In this document: positions 33,625-43,872 of the stretch, in pieces | Numbering within the stretch: position 1 is the first letter of the stretch | Layout of the letters: every line of letters starts with the position of its first letter | NCBI RefSeq assembly: GCF_007489285.1 | Contig: NZ_VLIY01000024.1 | Coordinates: 1 to 64,000 of the forward strand | DNA: 64,000 bases | Direction: 5' to 3' | Source: Skermania sp. ID1734 | Lineage (GTDB): Bacteria > Actinomycetota > Actinomycetes > Mycobacteriales > Mycobacteriaceae | The notes under the pieces: model-generated | The model's database searches: none | The model's input: only the letters and a program-made list of their open reading frames with translations | What the model was told of the DNA's origin: nothing | Position numbers and translations under genes: made by a program

Positions 33625-33665
33625 CGTGAGGAAGCTCACGTGAGACACTTATCGAGTGTGTCTCA
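33625..33665. promoter_or_regulatory. Two adjacent inverted repeats in the qsd control region
   Basis: CGTGAG-gaag-CTCACG (33625-33640) is followed directly by TGAGACAC-n9-GTGTCTCA (33641-33665), both perfect. They share GTGAG/CTCAC-type half-sites and lie between the lactonase start (33581) and the repressor start (33736), the expected place for the QsdR-like operator. Confidence 0.65.
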
Positions 33666-33735
33666 GCTACGTGCGGATGTCAACCGTTCCCGCGCCGGTT
33701 TGCGCCGACCGGCCCAAGCGTGCGGAGATAGCCCG

Positions 33736-34305
33736 GTGACCGAATCCGTCGAGCGGCGGCGGGCCATCGACGCCGCGACCAAGCTCTACCTCGAGGGAAA
33801 GCCCCTCGATATGTCCTCGCTGGCCTCCTCGCTCGGTATCGGACGGGCCACCCTCTACCGGCACGTCGGCAATCGCGACGAACTTCTCGCGACGGTGCTC
33901 GCCGAGGCGACGCAGCGCACCTATCGCAAGGCGATCTCCGCATCGAGCGGCGTCGGGCCAGCATTGATCTTGGACGCTCTCGAGCGTTTCCTTCATGCAG
34001 TCGACCGGTCGAAGCCGCTGCGCGCGCTGACCCAGCGGGAACCGGCGGTATTCATCCGCCTCGCGCTGATGCCGGGGGCTATCGAAGAGGTTTCGGCCCG
34101 GATGGTGGCCGAGATACTCGCCGAGCAGACCAGCCAGGGCCATCTCGAACTTGCACTGCCCGCGCAGGTGATGGCGGAGGCGATCGTGCGGATCTGCGAT
34201 GTGCACCTGTATGCGCCGCTGCTCGGCGGTGACCGGGCCGAGATCGACACTGCGCTCGATCTGGTCGCGATCCTGCTGGGACAGCCACGGGTTCACGCGA
34301 CCTGA
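33736..34305 (+). CDS. qsdR: QsdR-like TetR-family repressor
   Basis: 189 residues from GTG 33736, chosen for GGAG eight bases upstream. An earlier in-frame GTG at 33658 lies inside the candidate operator. The helix-turn-helix reads LDMSSLASSLGIGRATLYRH with GNRDELL after it. The C-terminal domain (ALERFLHAVDRSKPLRALTQ, REPAVFIRLALMPGAIEEVS) matches the QsdR group, which in Rhodococcus represses the qsd lactone operon and responds to lactone-derived signals. It is divergent from the lactonase operon. Confidence 0.82.
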   Translation: MTESVERRRAIDAATKLYLEGKPLDMSSLASSLGIGRATLYRHVGNRDELLATVLAEATQRTYRKAISASSGVGPALILDALERFLHAVDRSKPLRALTQREPAVFIRLALMPGAIEEVSARMVAEILAEQTSQGHLELALPAQVMAEAIVRICDVHLYAPLLGGDRAEIDTALDLVAILLGQPRVHAT

Positions 34306-34407
34306 CTCGTCGCTCGCGATTTGCTGCGTAAAGCCCAAGCGTTCGGGGTACGTTCACCGACGCGAATGTCGGCCGGCATCTCGCGCAGCGACCTGAGGAG
34401 CGCCGCA

Positions 34408-35010
34408 ATGTCCACCGTCCGCCGCTGGGCCTGCTTCGCCGCCGCGTTAATCGTGACCGCACTGATCACCGCCGGATGTAGCGGTGCCGACAACGATTCG
34501 CGCAGCACCGGCGAAATCAGCAATTCCGCCAAGGCGGGCATCACCTCCGAGAAGTCGAAAGCGAATGCCACGGTGTCGGCCGCGAAATCCTCGCAAGTGG
34601 CTGCACCGACCCAACCGTTCGGTAGCAAGGTGACGCCGGAGTCTCCCAACCCGGCCGGAACGGCTAACGGCCACCTCCCCGTCTCCGGCCAGATACTGGA
34701 CAAATACAACTCACTCGGCGGCGCACACGGCGTTCTCGGCGCGCCGACCGGTCCTCAGCAGCCGACTCCCGGCGACGGAACCTACCAAGACTTCACCGGC
34801 GGAACGATCTATCGCAGCGACAGCACCGGCGCGCACGCCGTTCTCGGTGCGATTAGAACGGCGTATCAGGATGCGGGCGGGCCCGGCGGCAAGCTCGGCT
34901 TCCCGACCAGCGACGAAACCGACACGGACAGCGGCAAGAAGAGCACCTTCCAGCACGGCACCATCACCTGGAACAGCAGCGACGGCAAGACGCAGGTCAG
35001 CGAAAGCTGA
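34408..35010 (+). CDS. LGFP-repeat lipoprotein
   Basis: 200 residues from ATG 34408 (GAGGAG eight bases before). A lipoprotein signal with lipobox LITAGC is followed by a Ser/Ala-rich linker and about two and a half LGFP-type repeats (YNSLGGAHGVLGAPTG; TGAHAVLGAI; AGGPGGKLGFPTSDE). LGFP repeats occur in cell-wall-anchored actinobacterial proteins including Corynebacterium mycolyltransferases. A structural role at the envelope is likely. It is convergent with the dienelactone-hydrolase lipoprotein, with the stops adjacent. Confidence 0.85.
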   Translation: MSTVRRWACFAAALIVTALITAGCSGADNDSRSTGEISNSAKAGITSEKSKANATVSAAKSSQVAAPTQPFGSKVTPESPNPAGTANGHLPVSGQILDKYNSLGGAHGVLGAPTGPQQPTPGDGTYQDFTGGTIYRSDSTGAHAVLGAIRTAYQDAGGPGGKLGFPTSDETDTDSGKKSTFQHGTITWNSSDGKTQVSES

Positions 35011-35934
35011 TCAGGCCAGGTATTTGCCGTACCAAGCGATCACCCGTTTCCAGGCGTCGTCAGCGGCCGCTTGGTTGTATCGCGCGCCGGTGTCGTTGAA
35101 GAACGCGTGATCGGCGTCAGGTTCGGTCACGATTTCGTGGACAAGTCCGGCCTTGGCCAACGCGGCTGCGGCGGCGTCCCGGGTCGCATCCACTCGCGAA
35201 TCGAGCGCAGCATAGATGGCGAGCACCGCCGCTTTGGAACCGCTGAAGTCCGGGTTCGCTGGGAGCGGGCCGTAGAACGGGGTCGCGGCCGCCAACCGCG
35301 GTTCCCCCGATGCCAATAGCAGCCACACCAGGCCGCCACCCATACAGAACCCGGTCGTGCCGAGTTTCGCGTTCGGGGATCGCCGCTGAAGTTCGGTCAA
35401 CCCGGCCTTCATGTCGGCGACGAACCGCTCCGGCGGAACCTTGGACAGTGCGGCAGTGGCCTGCGCCGGATCACTGAACGTCGCGGTACCGCCCTCTTGC
35501 GAGAGCAGGTCGATCGCCAGCGCCGAATACCCAGCACCCGCGAATCGCCCTGCCACTGAACGGATATGGTCGGTGAGACCCTTGTTCTCGTGAATCACGA
35601 GTACCGCGCCGCGCGGGTGGTTCGCCCCTGCCCAGGCGGCCTGCAGCTGTCCCTGCGGCCCCGCGAACGTGATCGCCTCGGTCGGCTTTGCGCCGGCCAG
35701 GCCGGGTGGAGCGGCCGACGAACTCGCCGCAGTGCCGGCGGAAGCCGCAGTGCCGGTTGAAGTTGAGGAGGCAGCGGTGGACCCGCCGCCCGACGAGCAC
35801 GCGGCCAGCAGACTGGAAGCTGCCGCCGCGCCGAGCCCTAACAGCCCGAGTCGGCGCAGCGCCTCTCGCCGCGTCAGTAAGCCGTCGGCGTGGTCGACGG
35901 CGATCTCTTCTGCGATATAGCGCCGGAACGTCAT
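35011..35934 (-). CDS. Exported dienelactone hydrolase-family lipoprotein
   Basis: 307 residues from ATG 35934 (GGAGG upstream). The N-terminus carries RREALRRLGLLGLG then a lipobox SLLAAC; the paired arginines suggest Tat export with lipid attachment. The hydrolase domain (about 95-307) has the dienelactone hydrolase nucleophile motif GFCMGGG with Cys, an acid in ALDSRVD and His in DADHAFFN. The enzyme would act on esters or lactones outside the membrane. The substrate is unknown. An N-terminal stretch before the signal (MTFRRYIAEEIAVDHADGLL) is characteristic of exported dienelactone hydrolases with a COG0412-type core. Confidence 0.82.
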   Translation of the reverse strand: MTFRRYIAEEIAVDHADGLLTRREALRRLGLLGLGAAAASSLLAACSSGGGSTAASSTSTGTAASAGTAASSSAAPPGLAGAKPTEAITFAGPQGQLQAAWAGANHPRGAVLVIHENKGLTDHIRSVAGRFAGAGYSALAIDLLSQEGGTATFSDPAQATAALSKVPPERFVADMKAGLTELQRRSPNAKLGTTGFCMGGGLVWLLLASGEPRLAAATPFYGPLPANPDFSGSKAAVLAIYAALDSRVDATRDAAAAALAKAGLVHEIVTEPDADHAFFNDTGARYNQAAADDAWKRVIAWYGKYLA

Positions 35935-36002
35935 GACCTCGCCTCCACAACACACCTCGGAATTTGTTTACTGCGACACTGAGTAACGGTAAAATCGGAC
36001 GT

Positions 36003-36022
36003 ATAAGCCAGCGTGGGCTTAT
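36003..36022. promoter_or_regulatory. Inverted repeat upstream of the PF10118 gene
   Basis: ATAAGCC and GGCTTAT, 6 bp apart, 24 bp before the start at 36046. A weaker TTACT/AGTAA pair lies at 35968-35986. These may be operators or promoter parts in the divergent region 35935-36045. Confidence 0.4.
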
Positions 36023-36045
36023 CGCCGAGTCGGTCAGGAGTAACG

Positions 36046-36900
36046 ATGCCGGATATCTCCCCAGCACCCATGGATTCGATCCCTCCGCTCAAGGCGCGCC
36101 GCGTCAAATTCGCCTATCCAACGGGAACACGCCGACAGCACTACGTCAACGACGAGCTGGTGCTCAGCCATCTGGTGGCAGTGCTATCGGCGATGTTCCC
36201 GGAGGGCGAGGACTTCTTCATCCGTTCCGTCCGGAATTACCGGGACCGGGTCACGGATCCGCAGCTCGCCGAGGCGGTCAAGGGGTTCATCGCGCAGGAG
36301 GCCACCCATCGCCACCAGCACCGGTTGCTGAACGAGCGGTTGCAGGACATGGGGTATCCGACGGCCCGGGTTGACCGACACGTCAAGGAACTGCTGAGTC
36401 TGGTCGAGAAGATCGTCCCGAAGAAGATGTCGCTCGCCGCGACCGCCGCCTTGGAGCACTACACCGCAACTTTCGCGGAAATCCTGCTGACCAGCCAGCG
36501 AGCCCAAGCGCTGCTTGGCGACTCCGAAGTGCGCACGATGCTGCTGTGGCACGCCTTGGAAGAGTCCGAGCACAAGGCCGTCGCCTTCGACGTGTATCGC
36601 ACCGCGGATGGACCAGAGTGGATGCGCATTCTCACCATGGAGATCGCCTCGGCGATCTTCTGGGCCGAGGTCGGGTTGCAGACCGGGCGCTCGTTGCTGC
36701 GCGACCCGGCCGCGTACAACCCCGTGCGTTTGGTGCGGAGCCTCAACGACCTGCGGAAGTCACCGTTCTTCAGCTGGAAGGCGGTGCGGCGCTACAACTC
36801 GTACAACCGGCCGGGCTTCCACCCGAACGAATGGGATGCTCGGGACGTCACCGCACGCTGGGCAGCGGAACTCTTCGGCGAGGACCCTGCGACCATTTGA
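36046..36900 (+). CDS. PF10118-type metal-dependent hydrolase
   Basis: 284 residues from ATG 36046 with AGGAG six bases before it. The family motifs are visible: FPEGEDFFIRSVRNYRDRV, IAQEATHRHQHRLLNE, ALEHYTATFAEILL and LWHALEESEHKAVAFDVYR, giving a set of Glu and His residues as in ferritin-like di-iron or other metal helical bundles. The family is annotated as a predicted metal-dependent hydrolase, although biochemical proof is scarce. It is monocistronic and divergent from the dienelactone hydrolase. Confidence 0.85.
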   Translation: MPDISPAPMDSIPPLKARRVKFAYPTGTRRQHYVNDELVLSHLVAVLSAMFPEGEDFFIRSVRNYRDRVTDPQLAEAVKGFIAQEATHRHQHRLLNERLQDMGYPTARVDRHVKELLSLVEKIVPKKMSLAATAALEHYTATFAEILLTSQRAQALLGDSEVRTMLLWHALEESEHKAVAFDVYRTADGPEWMRILTMEIASAIFWAEVGLQTGRSLLRDPAAYNPVRLVRSLNDLRKSPFFSWKAVRRYNSYNRPGFHPNEWDARDVTARWAAELFGEDPATI

Positions 36901-36938
36901 TCGTTTGACCCGGTTCGGGGCCGGGTAGGCCCGATGCC

Positions 36939-37400
36939 ATGAGTACCATCACCGAATCCGTCGACGTCCACGCTCCGGTGAGCACCGTATACAACCAGTG
37001 GACCCAGTTCGAAGAGTTCCCGATCTTCATGGACGGCGTCGAGGAAGTGAAACAGCTCGATGACACGCACCTGCATTGGGTGGTCAAAGTGGGTACTGGC
37101 CGCCGCGAGTTCGATGCCACGATCACCGAGCAGAACCCCGACGAGCGCGTGGCATGGCATTCCGACAACGGTCCGAACCACGGCGGAGTTGTGACGTTCC
37201 ACCGGCTCGACGCCTCGACTACCCGCGTCACCGCGCAAATGGATATCGACCCGGACGGTTTCGTCGAAAAGGCCGCCGACAAGCTAGGAATCCTGAATCT
37301 GCGCGTCAAGGGTGATCTGGATCGGTTCCGTCACTTCCTCGAAGAGCGTGACAACGAGAGCGGCGCGTGGCGCGGCAACGTGGACCGGACCGAACCGTGA
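36939..37400 (+). CDS. SRPBCC (cyclase/dehydrase-like) protein
   Basis: 153 residues. N-terminal ESVDVHAPVSTVYNQWTQFE, then FPIFMDGVEEVKQLDDTHLH, a sheet, and WHSDNGPNHGGVVTFHRLD follow the membrane-associated coenzyme Q/cyclase-like subgroup of START folds. The C-terminal helix (DLDRFRHFLEERD) is typical. It overlaps the DoxX gene start (GTGA), so the pair is translationally coupled. It may shuttle a lipid or quinone. Confidence 0.83.
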   Translation: MSTITESVDVHAPVSTVYNQWTQFEEFPIFMDGVEEVKQLDDTHLHWVVKVGTGRREFDATITEQNPDERVAWHSDNGPNHGGVVTFHRLDASTTRVTAQMDIDPDGFVEKAADKLGILNLRVKGDLDRFRHFLEERDNESGAWRGNVDRTEP

Positions 37401-37786
37401 AAGCTTTGCGCGCGGTAGCGCGACCGATGCTGGCGTCGATGTTCGTCGTCGGCGGCCTGGACACGTTACTGCACCCGGAACGCGTTGCGCCGGTTGCCGA
37501 ACCGATAACGCGGCCGGTCAGCGAACGAGTGGGACTGCTGCCGGACCGCACCGAGCAACTCGTGCAACTCAACGGTGCCGTGCAACTCGGAGCCGGTGCG
37601 CTGCTCGGCGTCGGCGTACTGCCGCGCCTGTCGGCGCTGGCGATAGCAGCGACGCTTGTGCCCACAACTCTTGCCGGACACCGATTCTGGGAATCCGAAG
37701 ATGAGGGCCAGCGGATGCAGCAACGGATCCACTTTCTCAAGAACGTCTCGATGTTGGGCGGCCTCCTGAACGTCGTCAGCGGGTGA
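37397..37786 (+). CDS. DoxX-family membrane protein
   Basis: 129 residues from GTG 37397, within the GTGA overlap with the SRPBCC stop. Four hydrophobic segments are expected, with the first SMFVVGGLDTLLHPE and the second NGAVQLGAGALLGVGVLPRL typical of DoxX. The hydrophobic third, LSALAIAATLVPTTLAGHRFW, and the fourth, FLKNVSMLGGLLNVV, complete the fold. DoxX proteins of mycobacteria link to thiol redox or quinone-related membrane complexes. The coupled SRPBCC protein may supply or bind the partner molecule. Confidence 0.85.
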   Translation: MKALRAVARPMLASMFVVGGLDTLLHPERVAPVAEPITRPVSERVGLLPDRTEQLVQLNGAVQLGAGALLGVGVLPRLSALAIAATLVPTTLAGHRFWESEDEGQRMQQRIHFLKNVSMLGGLLNVVSG

Positions 37787-37870
37787 ATCCTCGCGACTAG
37801 CTGCTTAATACAGCGCACCAATCGTCGCGCATCCTGATGACAGTCCATCCTGACGCGCAGCATCCCGCCG

Positions 37871-39412
37871 TTAGTCCTTGGCCAGGAACTTGTGCAGCGC
37901 CTCCACGGCATGGTCGATCGTGAAACTCGCCGGCTCGTGCCGCGGCGGGAATTCCTTGAAGGTTTCCAGGAACGCGGTGGCGAAGGCCGACGCGTACAAG
38001 ACGAAGTACTCGTGACGCAGCGACCACTCGTAATAGGTGTTCGACGTGATGTCGGCGTACTCGAACGGGTCGATGCGCAGGTTGAAGAGCTTGGGCACCC
38101 GCAGCGGCACAAACGGCTCGGCCCAAATCCGCAAGGTGCCTTGGCAACGTTGCTCCATGAAGACGATCTTCCAGTTCTCGAACCTCAGCCCGAGCACGTC
38201 GCCGTCATCGGAGAAGTAGACGAAACCCCGTCGTGGGCTTTCGGATACCTCCCCCGTCAGATACGGCAGTAGGTTGAAGCCGTCGATGTGAACCCGGAAA
38301 TCCTTGCCCGCTGCCCGGTGACCCTTTTTGAGTTTCTCGACGATATCGGGTTCGCCGGCCGCAGCCAACAGCGTCGGTAGCCAATCATGATGTTGGACAA
38401 TCTCGTTGGAGACCACACCGGCAGGTATCTTGCCGGGCCAGCGGATCATCTCCGGCACCCGGAAGGCGCCCTCCCAGTTGGTGTCCTTCTCGCTGCGAAA
38501 CGGCGTGGTTCCAGCATCGGGCCACGTATTGCGGTGCGGGCCATTGTCCGTGGAGTAGATGACGATCGTGTCCTCGGTGATACCGAGCTCGTCGAGGCAG
38601 TCCAACACCTGTCCGACATTGCGATCGTGATCGATCATCGCGTCGTGGTATCTGGACTGCCACAGCCCGGCTTGGCCAATACTTTCCGGCTTCACATGGG
38701 TGTAGAGGTGCATGTGCGTGGTGTTCATCCAGACGAAGAACGGTGTACCGACGTCGTGCTGGCGCGTTATGTATTCAATGGTGGCCGCGGTGATCTCGTC
38801 ATCGATCGTCTCCATTCGCTTGGTGTCCAGCGCCCCGGTGTCCTCGATCGTCTGTTTGCCGACGGGACCGAACTTGGGATCGTCCGGCTCGCTGGAATCG
38901 TCCTCGGTCGCCTTGCATTTCAGGACACCGCGGGGAAGGGCCAGTTGGTGCAACCTCGGGAACTGATCGGCGTGGGGATAGTCAAACTGCTCCGGTTCTT
39001 CCTCGGCATTCAGGTGGTAGAGATTGCCGAAAAATTCATCGAAACCGTGCACCGTCGGCAGGTATTTGTTCAGATCGCCGAAGTGATTCTTGCCGAACTG
39101 TCCGGTGGCATAGCCGAGCGGTTTGAGAAGTTCGGCGATCGTGGGATCTTCGGCGGCCCAACCAATGTCAGCCCCGGGCACACCGACCTTGCTCATCCCG
39201 GTGCGATACACGCTTTGGCCGCTGATGAACGCCGCTCGCCCGGCGGTGCAACTCTGCTCGCCGTAGGAGTCGGTGAATCGCATTCCCTCGTTGGCGAGCC
39301 GGTCGATGTTCGGGGTGCGGTACCCCATGAGGCCGTCGCTGTAGCAACTGAGATTGGTGATGCCGATGTCATCGCCCCAGATCACCAAGATGTTCGGCTT
39401 ACCCTCGGGCAT
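37871..39412 (-). CDS. Arylsulfatase-type sulfatase
   Basis: 513 residues. The N-terminal PNILVIWGDDIGITNLSCYS supplies the metal aspartates 14 and 15. The formylglycine cassette is SCTAGRAAFISG with Cys55, a C-x-A-x-R form. Further metal and substrate residues are TGQFGKNHFGD and STDNGPHRNTWPD. No signal peptide is present, so it acts in the cytoplasm, in contrast to many secreted sulfatases. Modification by a formylglycine-generating enzyme is needed; none is in the window. The substrate is unknown. Confidence 0.9.
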   Translation of the reverse strand: MPEGKPNILVIWGDDIGITNLSCYSDGLMGYRTPNIDRLANEGMRFTDSYGEQSCTAGRAAFISGQSVYRTGMSKVGVPGADIGWAAEDPTIAELLKPLGYATGQFGKNHFGDLNKYLPTVHGFDEFFGNLYHLNAEEEPEQFDYPHADQFPRLHQLALPRGVLKCKATEDDSSEPDDPKFGPVGKQTIEDTGALDTKRMETIDDEITAATIEYITRQHDVGTPFFVWMNTTHMHLYTHVKPESIGQAGLWQSRYHDAMIDHDRNVGQVLDCLDELGITEDTIVIYSTDNGPHRNTWPDAGTTPFRSEKDTNWEGAFRVPEMIRWPGKIPAGVVSNEIVQHHDWLPTLLAAAGEPDIVEKLKKGHRAAGKDFRVHIDGFNLLPYLTGEVSESPRRGFVYFSDDGDVLGLRFENWKIVFMEQRCQGTLRIWAEPFVPLRVPKLFNLRIDPFEYADITSNTYYEWSLRHEYFVLYASAFATAFLETFKEFPPRHEPASFTIDHAVEALHKFLAKD

Positions 39413-39512
39413 GTCGCCCCCTCCGACGTGTGGGCAGATCCGAGCCCGATGCTACGACTGGAGGCGGGAAAGCGGACAGATATAGACGACAATTCACCCG
39501 AAACGGGCGAGG

Positions 39513-40037
39513 TCAGCGGCGCGGCACCGGGCATGCATCAGCGGCCTCGGCGACCACCTGGGGCTCGGTTGGCAGCGGCGGACGTTCCCCCACCTCCCAG
39601 TCGGCACCGGTCAGTGGCGGCGCCTCCGCGAGCGATCGCAGTTCCGGATCGGTGAACGATCGGCCACGGCTGAGGAATCGCATGCCTTCCGGCGCTTCCA
39701 AACTGAAGCCGGAACCGCGGCCTGGGACGGTGTCGAGGATCAGTTGAGTGTGTTTCCACGTCTCGTACTGCGGACCGGATATCCACACCTGAACAGCGTC
39801 GGAACCTTCGGGCAGCGATTCGGGTACCTCCCCGGTGCCCAGACGCAGGTCCAGTAACCCAAGCAGCACATCCCGGTCGCCAACGATGAATTCGCCTGCC
39901 GGATAACACATCGGCGACGACCCATCGCAACATCCGCCGGACTGATGAATCATCAGCGCACCGTGGAGCCCGCCGAGGCGACGGAGTAGCTCCATCGCCC
40001 CGGCGGTGGCTATCACGCGCGCGGGCGCAGTGTTCAT
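39513..40037 (-). CDS. DUF779 family protein associated with aldehyde dehydrogenase
   Basis: 174 residues. The DUF779 pattern is plain: ATAGAMELLRRLGGLHGALM, then HQSGGCCDGSSPMCYP with three cysteines, GDRDVLLG and WKHTQLILDTVPGRGSGFSL. DUF779 genes sit beside AldB/ExaC-type aldehyde dehydrogenases in many actinobacteria and proteobacteria. The function is unknown, perhaps metal binding or enzyme maturation, given the cysteines. It lies 16 bp after the aldehyde dehydrogenase and is probably co-transcribed. Confidence 0.87.
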   Translation of the reverse strand: MNTAPARVIATAGAMELLRRLGGLHGALMIHQSGGCCDGSSPMCYPAGEFIVGDRDVLLGLLDLRLGTGEVPESLPEGSDAVQVWISGPQYETWKHTQLILDTVPGRGSGFSLEAPEGMRFLSRGRSFTDPELRSLAEAPPLTGADWEVGERPPLPTEPQVVAEAADACPVPRR

Positions 40038-40053
40038 TGCTGGGCCCGCACCA

Positions 40054-41577
<1,524 letters not shown>

Positions 41578-41665
41578 CGATAACTCTCCTTGGTGGTGAA
41601 CCTTGGCTGTGATTCAGAACACTAGGAGGAACAACGTTGCAACTACGTTGCGTGGCGCGTCAGCG

Positions 41666-42943
41666 CTATCGGTACCTGCGGTCGAGCAAATCGATGCGCG
41701 CCTTGACCTGCGAATACAACGGAGACTTGGGATCCAGAGTGCGCAGGTAGGCCGTCCACGCGGTCGCGTCTTCGCGTCCCTCGACCGATGTGGTCCACCG
41801 GGCCAGCAACCGGGGGTCACCGGCGCGCAGCAGCGCGGCCCGCATCCGCGTCCGCAGCTCGTCGCGAATATCCGCCACCCCTGGCGAGTCCGACCCAGGC
41901 AATAGCGGGCCGGTATAGAGCGACATTGCGGTGGACACGTCCCCGCGATCGAGGGCGTGGCGTAGGTCGGCGATATCGGACGTCAGTTCCGTCGACAGCC
42001 GATACGGGCGAGAGGTGATGTTGGCGGCACCGACCACCCGCCGCAGCCGTGAGACTTCGGCCCGGATGGTCACCGCATCGAGTTCGGATTCGTCGAGCAG
42101 CACGGCGAGTTGGTCCGACGCGAGGCCCTCCGGGTGCTCGCTCAGCAGCAGCAAGATTTCAGCGTGCCTGCGAGACAGGTCGCTACGCTCGGCTCCGCGA
42201 ACCAGACCTGGGTTCGTTCCGCCGAGCACTTCCAGTCGCGGCGCCTCGGCCCCGAGGTTTGCGGCGTTGAGCAGATGGAATCGCAGTTCGGACTCTGCGG
42301 CCGCCACCGTCGCGCGGATCAGCGACAAGACTTCGGGAACGGCGACGCGCGGGCCGCCGGTGATGTCGATGGCACCCAGAATCCGTCCGGTGTTCGGATC
42401 GTGCACCGGCGCAGCCGAGCAACTCCACTGATGCACCGTGCTGTTGAAATGTTCGGCACCGAAGATCTGGACGCAATGGTCGAGGGCCAGCGCCGTTCCC
42501 GGCGCATTGGTGCCGGCTTGGCCTTCGCTCCAGTCGACGCCTTCGGCGAAGTTCATTTCAAGCGCGCGGTCTTTGGCATCGGAGTCGCCCTCGACCCAGA
42601 GCAGCCGGCCGTGTTCGTCGCTGATTGCCACGAGCAGTCCGGTGTCGGCCGCGTCTTCCACCAGCAGGTTCTGCACGACGGGCCGAATGAGCGCCATCGG
42701 GTGAGACGAGCGATATTTCTCGAGTTCGACGCCCGCTAACGCTATTGCGTTGGTTGCCCGGTCCGGGTCGACACCGTTGGCGCGACTGCGCAGCCACGAA
42801 TCCAGAACAACGGATCTGATGCCGGCCGGTTCAGCGCGGTTCAGGAAGGACTCCCGGGCCGTCGCAACCTGTTGCGCACGCATGTCGATATCGAGGCCCG
42901 GGTACAGGGCCACCCATGGATTCACGTGCGTAATCGGCTTCAT
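41666..42943 (-). CDS. GAF-domain transcriptional regulator of the aldehyde dehydrogenase
   Basis: 425 residues. The N-terminal part follows the AcoR/PutR sensor pattern (SWLRSRANGVDPDRA; LLVAISDEHGRLLWVEGDSD; GTNAPGTALALDHCVQIFGA; WSCSAAPVHDPNTGRILGAI), a GAF domain for ligand sensing. No sigma-54 AAA domain follows. Instead the C-terminal region has a winged-helix-like segment (RRHAEILLLLSEHPEGLASD; LDAVTIRAEVSRLRRVVG) and a helical tail. It is located directly upstream of the aldehyde dehydrogenase, which it probably activates in response to an alcohol or aldehyde. Confidence 0.82.
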   Translation of the reverse strand: MKPITHVNPWVALYPGLDIDMRAQQVATARESFLNRAEPAGIRSVVLDSWLRSRANGVDPDRATNAIALAGVELEKYRSSHPMALIRPVVQNLLVEDAADTGLLVAISDEHGRLLWVEGDSDAKDRALEMNFAEGVDWSEGQAGTNAPGTALALDHCVQIFGAEHFNSTVHQWSCSAAPVHDPNTGRILGAIDITGGPRVAVPEVLSLIRATVAAAESELRFHLLNAANLGAEAPRLEVLGGTNPGLVRGAERSDLSRRHAEILLLLSEHPEGLASDQLAVLLDESELDAVTIRAEVSRLRRVVGAANITSRPYRLSTELTSDIADLRHALDRGDVSTAMSLYTGPLLPGSDSPGVADIRDELRTRMRAALLRAGDPRLLARWTTSVEGREDATAWTAYLRTLDPKSPLYSQVKARIDLLDRRYR

Positions 42944-43003
42944 CGGCCTTTGCTAGGGCTGCGGTCTCTGTCCCCCACTGTAATGCCCGTCACGCGGTTC
43001 GGT

Positions 43004-43846
43004 TCAGATCGCGCCGAGAACCAGGCGGGCGACCCCGTCGGTGCCCGCTCGGTTCGGGTGGTATGGGATCGGTGGTGCGAAACCCACCATCCATGGTTCG
43101 GCAGAACAGACCGTATGTGCCGCAGCGGCTTTCGACGCCCGAACGAGTTTAGCGCCGGTGGCTTGTGCCGCACGCGCTGTCGCTGCGATCAGGTGCTTAT
43201 AGATGCGGATGGTGGCCACAGCGTCCGACTTGGATAGCGGTAGCGCACGACAGCCGGTGGCGTGGTCGTCCACTACTGGCGGGTAGTCGACGAGGAGGAC
43301 GTCCGCATGCGGCGCGCGGTGCTGGACTGCTTTGACGACATCGCCAATTGCGTGCTCGACCGCGGTAAAGTCGGCCGCCTTCGGTTCGTTGGCTACGGTC
43401 GCGCCCCGATCACATATGCGTGCCGCAACGAAAGCGAGGCCTTGCGGAGCGGCATGCGTACAGCTGAGCCCGATCAGTCGGCCGATGTAGCCGATGTCGT
43501 TTCCGCCGATGGTGATCGTCACGAGTCTCGTGTCAGTGGTTACGGCATCGAGTTGCGGCACTGTTGCTTGCGGCCGTTGCGGCGTCCGCAAGATGTTGGC
43601 GGTCGTGGCACCGGAACACGTGACATCTACGAGTCGGAGATGCCGGGCGGCCGCCACTTGGTGTGGATAGTCGTTGGCTGACCGCAGGCATGCGACGTCC
43701 GCGATGGGCATGACGTCGGGACCGGCCGCATACGAGCTGCCCAGCGCGACGTACGTGCCGGGCGAATCCGCCGAAGCGGTTGCCGTCGCCACGGTTGCGG
43801 TCGTGGTGAGCACAACCGCTGCGGTAACGCCGAGCGCGCGAATCAT
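43004..43846 (-). CDS. Secreted SGNH/GDSL-family hydrolase
   Basis: 280 residues from ATG 43846; an ATG at 43873 would add nine residues and overlap the HNH stop by one base. A signal peptide (MIRALGVTAAVVLTTTATVA ... ASA) precedes the SGNH core. Catalytic and oxyanion residues are seen in YVALGSSYAAG (block I), TCSGATT, TIGGNDIGY (block III, Gly and Asn) and PYHPNRAG (block V His). It resembles exported mycobacterial esterases or lipases. It should cleave an ester of a lipid or sugar outside the membrane. Confidence 0.85.
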   Translation of the reverse strand: MIRALGVTAAVVLTTTATVATATASADSPGTYVALGSSYAAGPDVMPIADVACLRSANDYPHQVAAARHLRLVDVTCSGATTANILRTPQRPQATVPQLDAVTTDTRLVTITIGGNDIGYIGRLIGLSCTHAAPQGLAFVAARICDRGATVANEPKAADFTAVEHAIGDVVKAVQHRAPHADVLLVDYPPVVDDHATGCRALPLSKSDAVATIRIYKHLIAATARAAQATGAKLVRASKAAAAHTVCSAEPWMVGFAPPIPYHPNRAGTDGVARLVLGAI

Positions 43847-43872
43847 CCGCCCAGGGTAAGTTGGCCGTCCCA

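Noticed and set aside
38387-39655. A 422-residue plus-strand frame opposite the sulfatase
   Set aside because: The minus strand encodes a sulfatase with a formylglycine cassette. The plus-strand product shows no motif.
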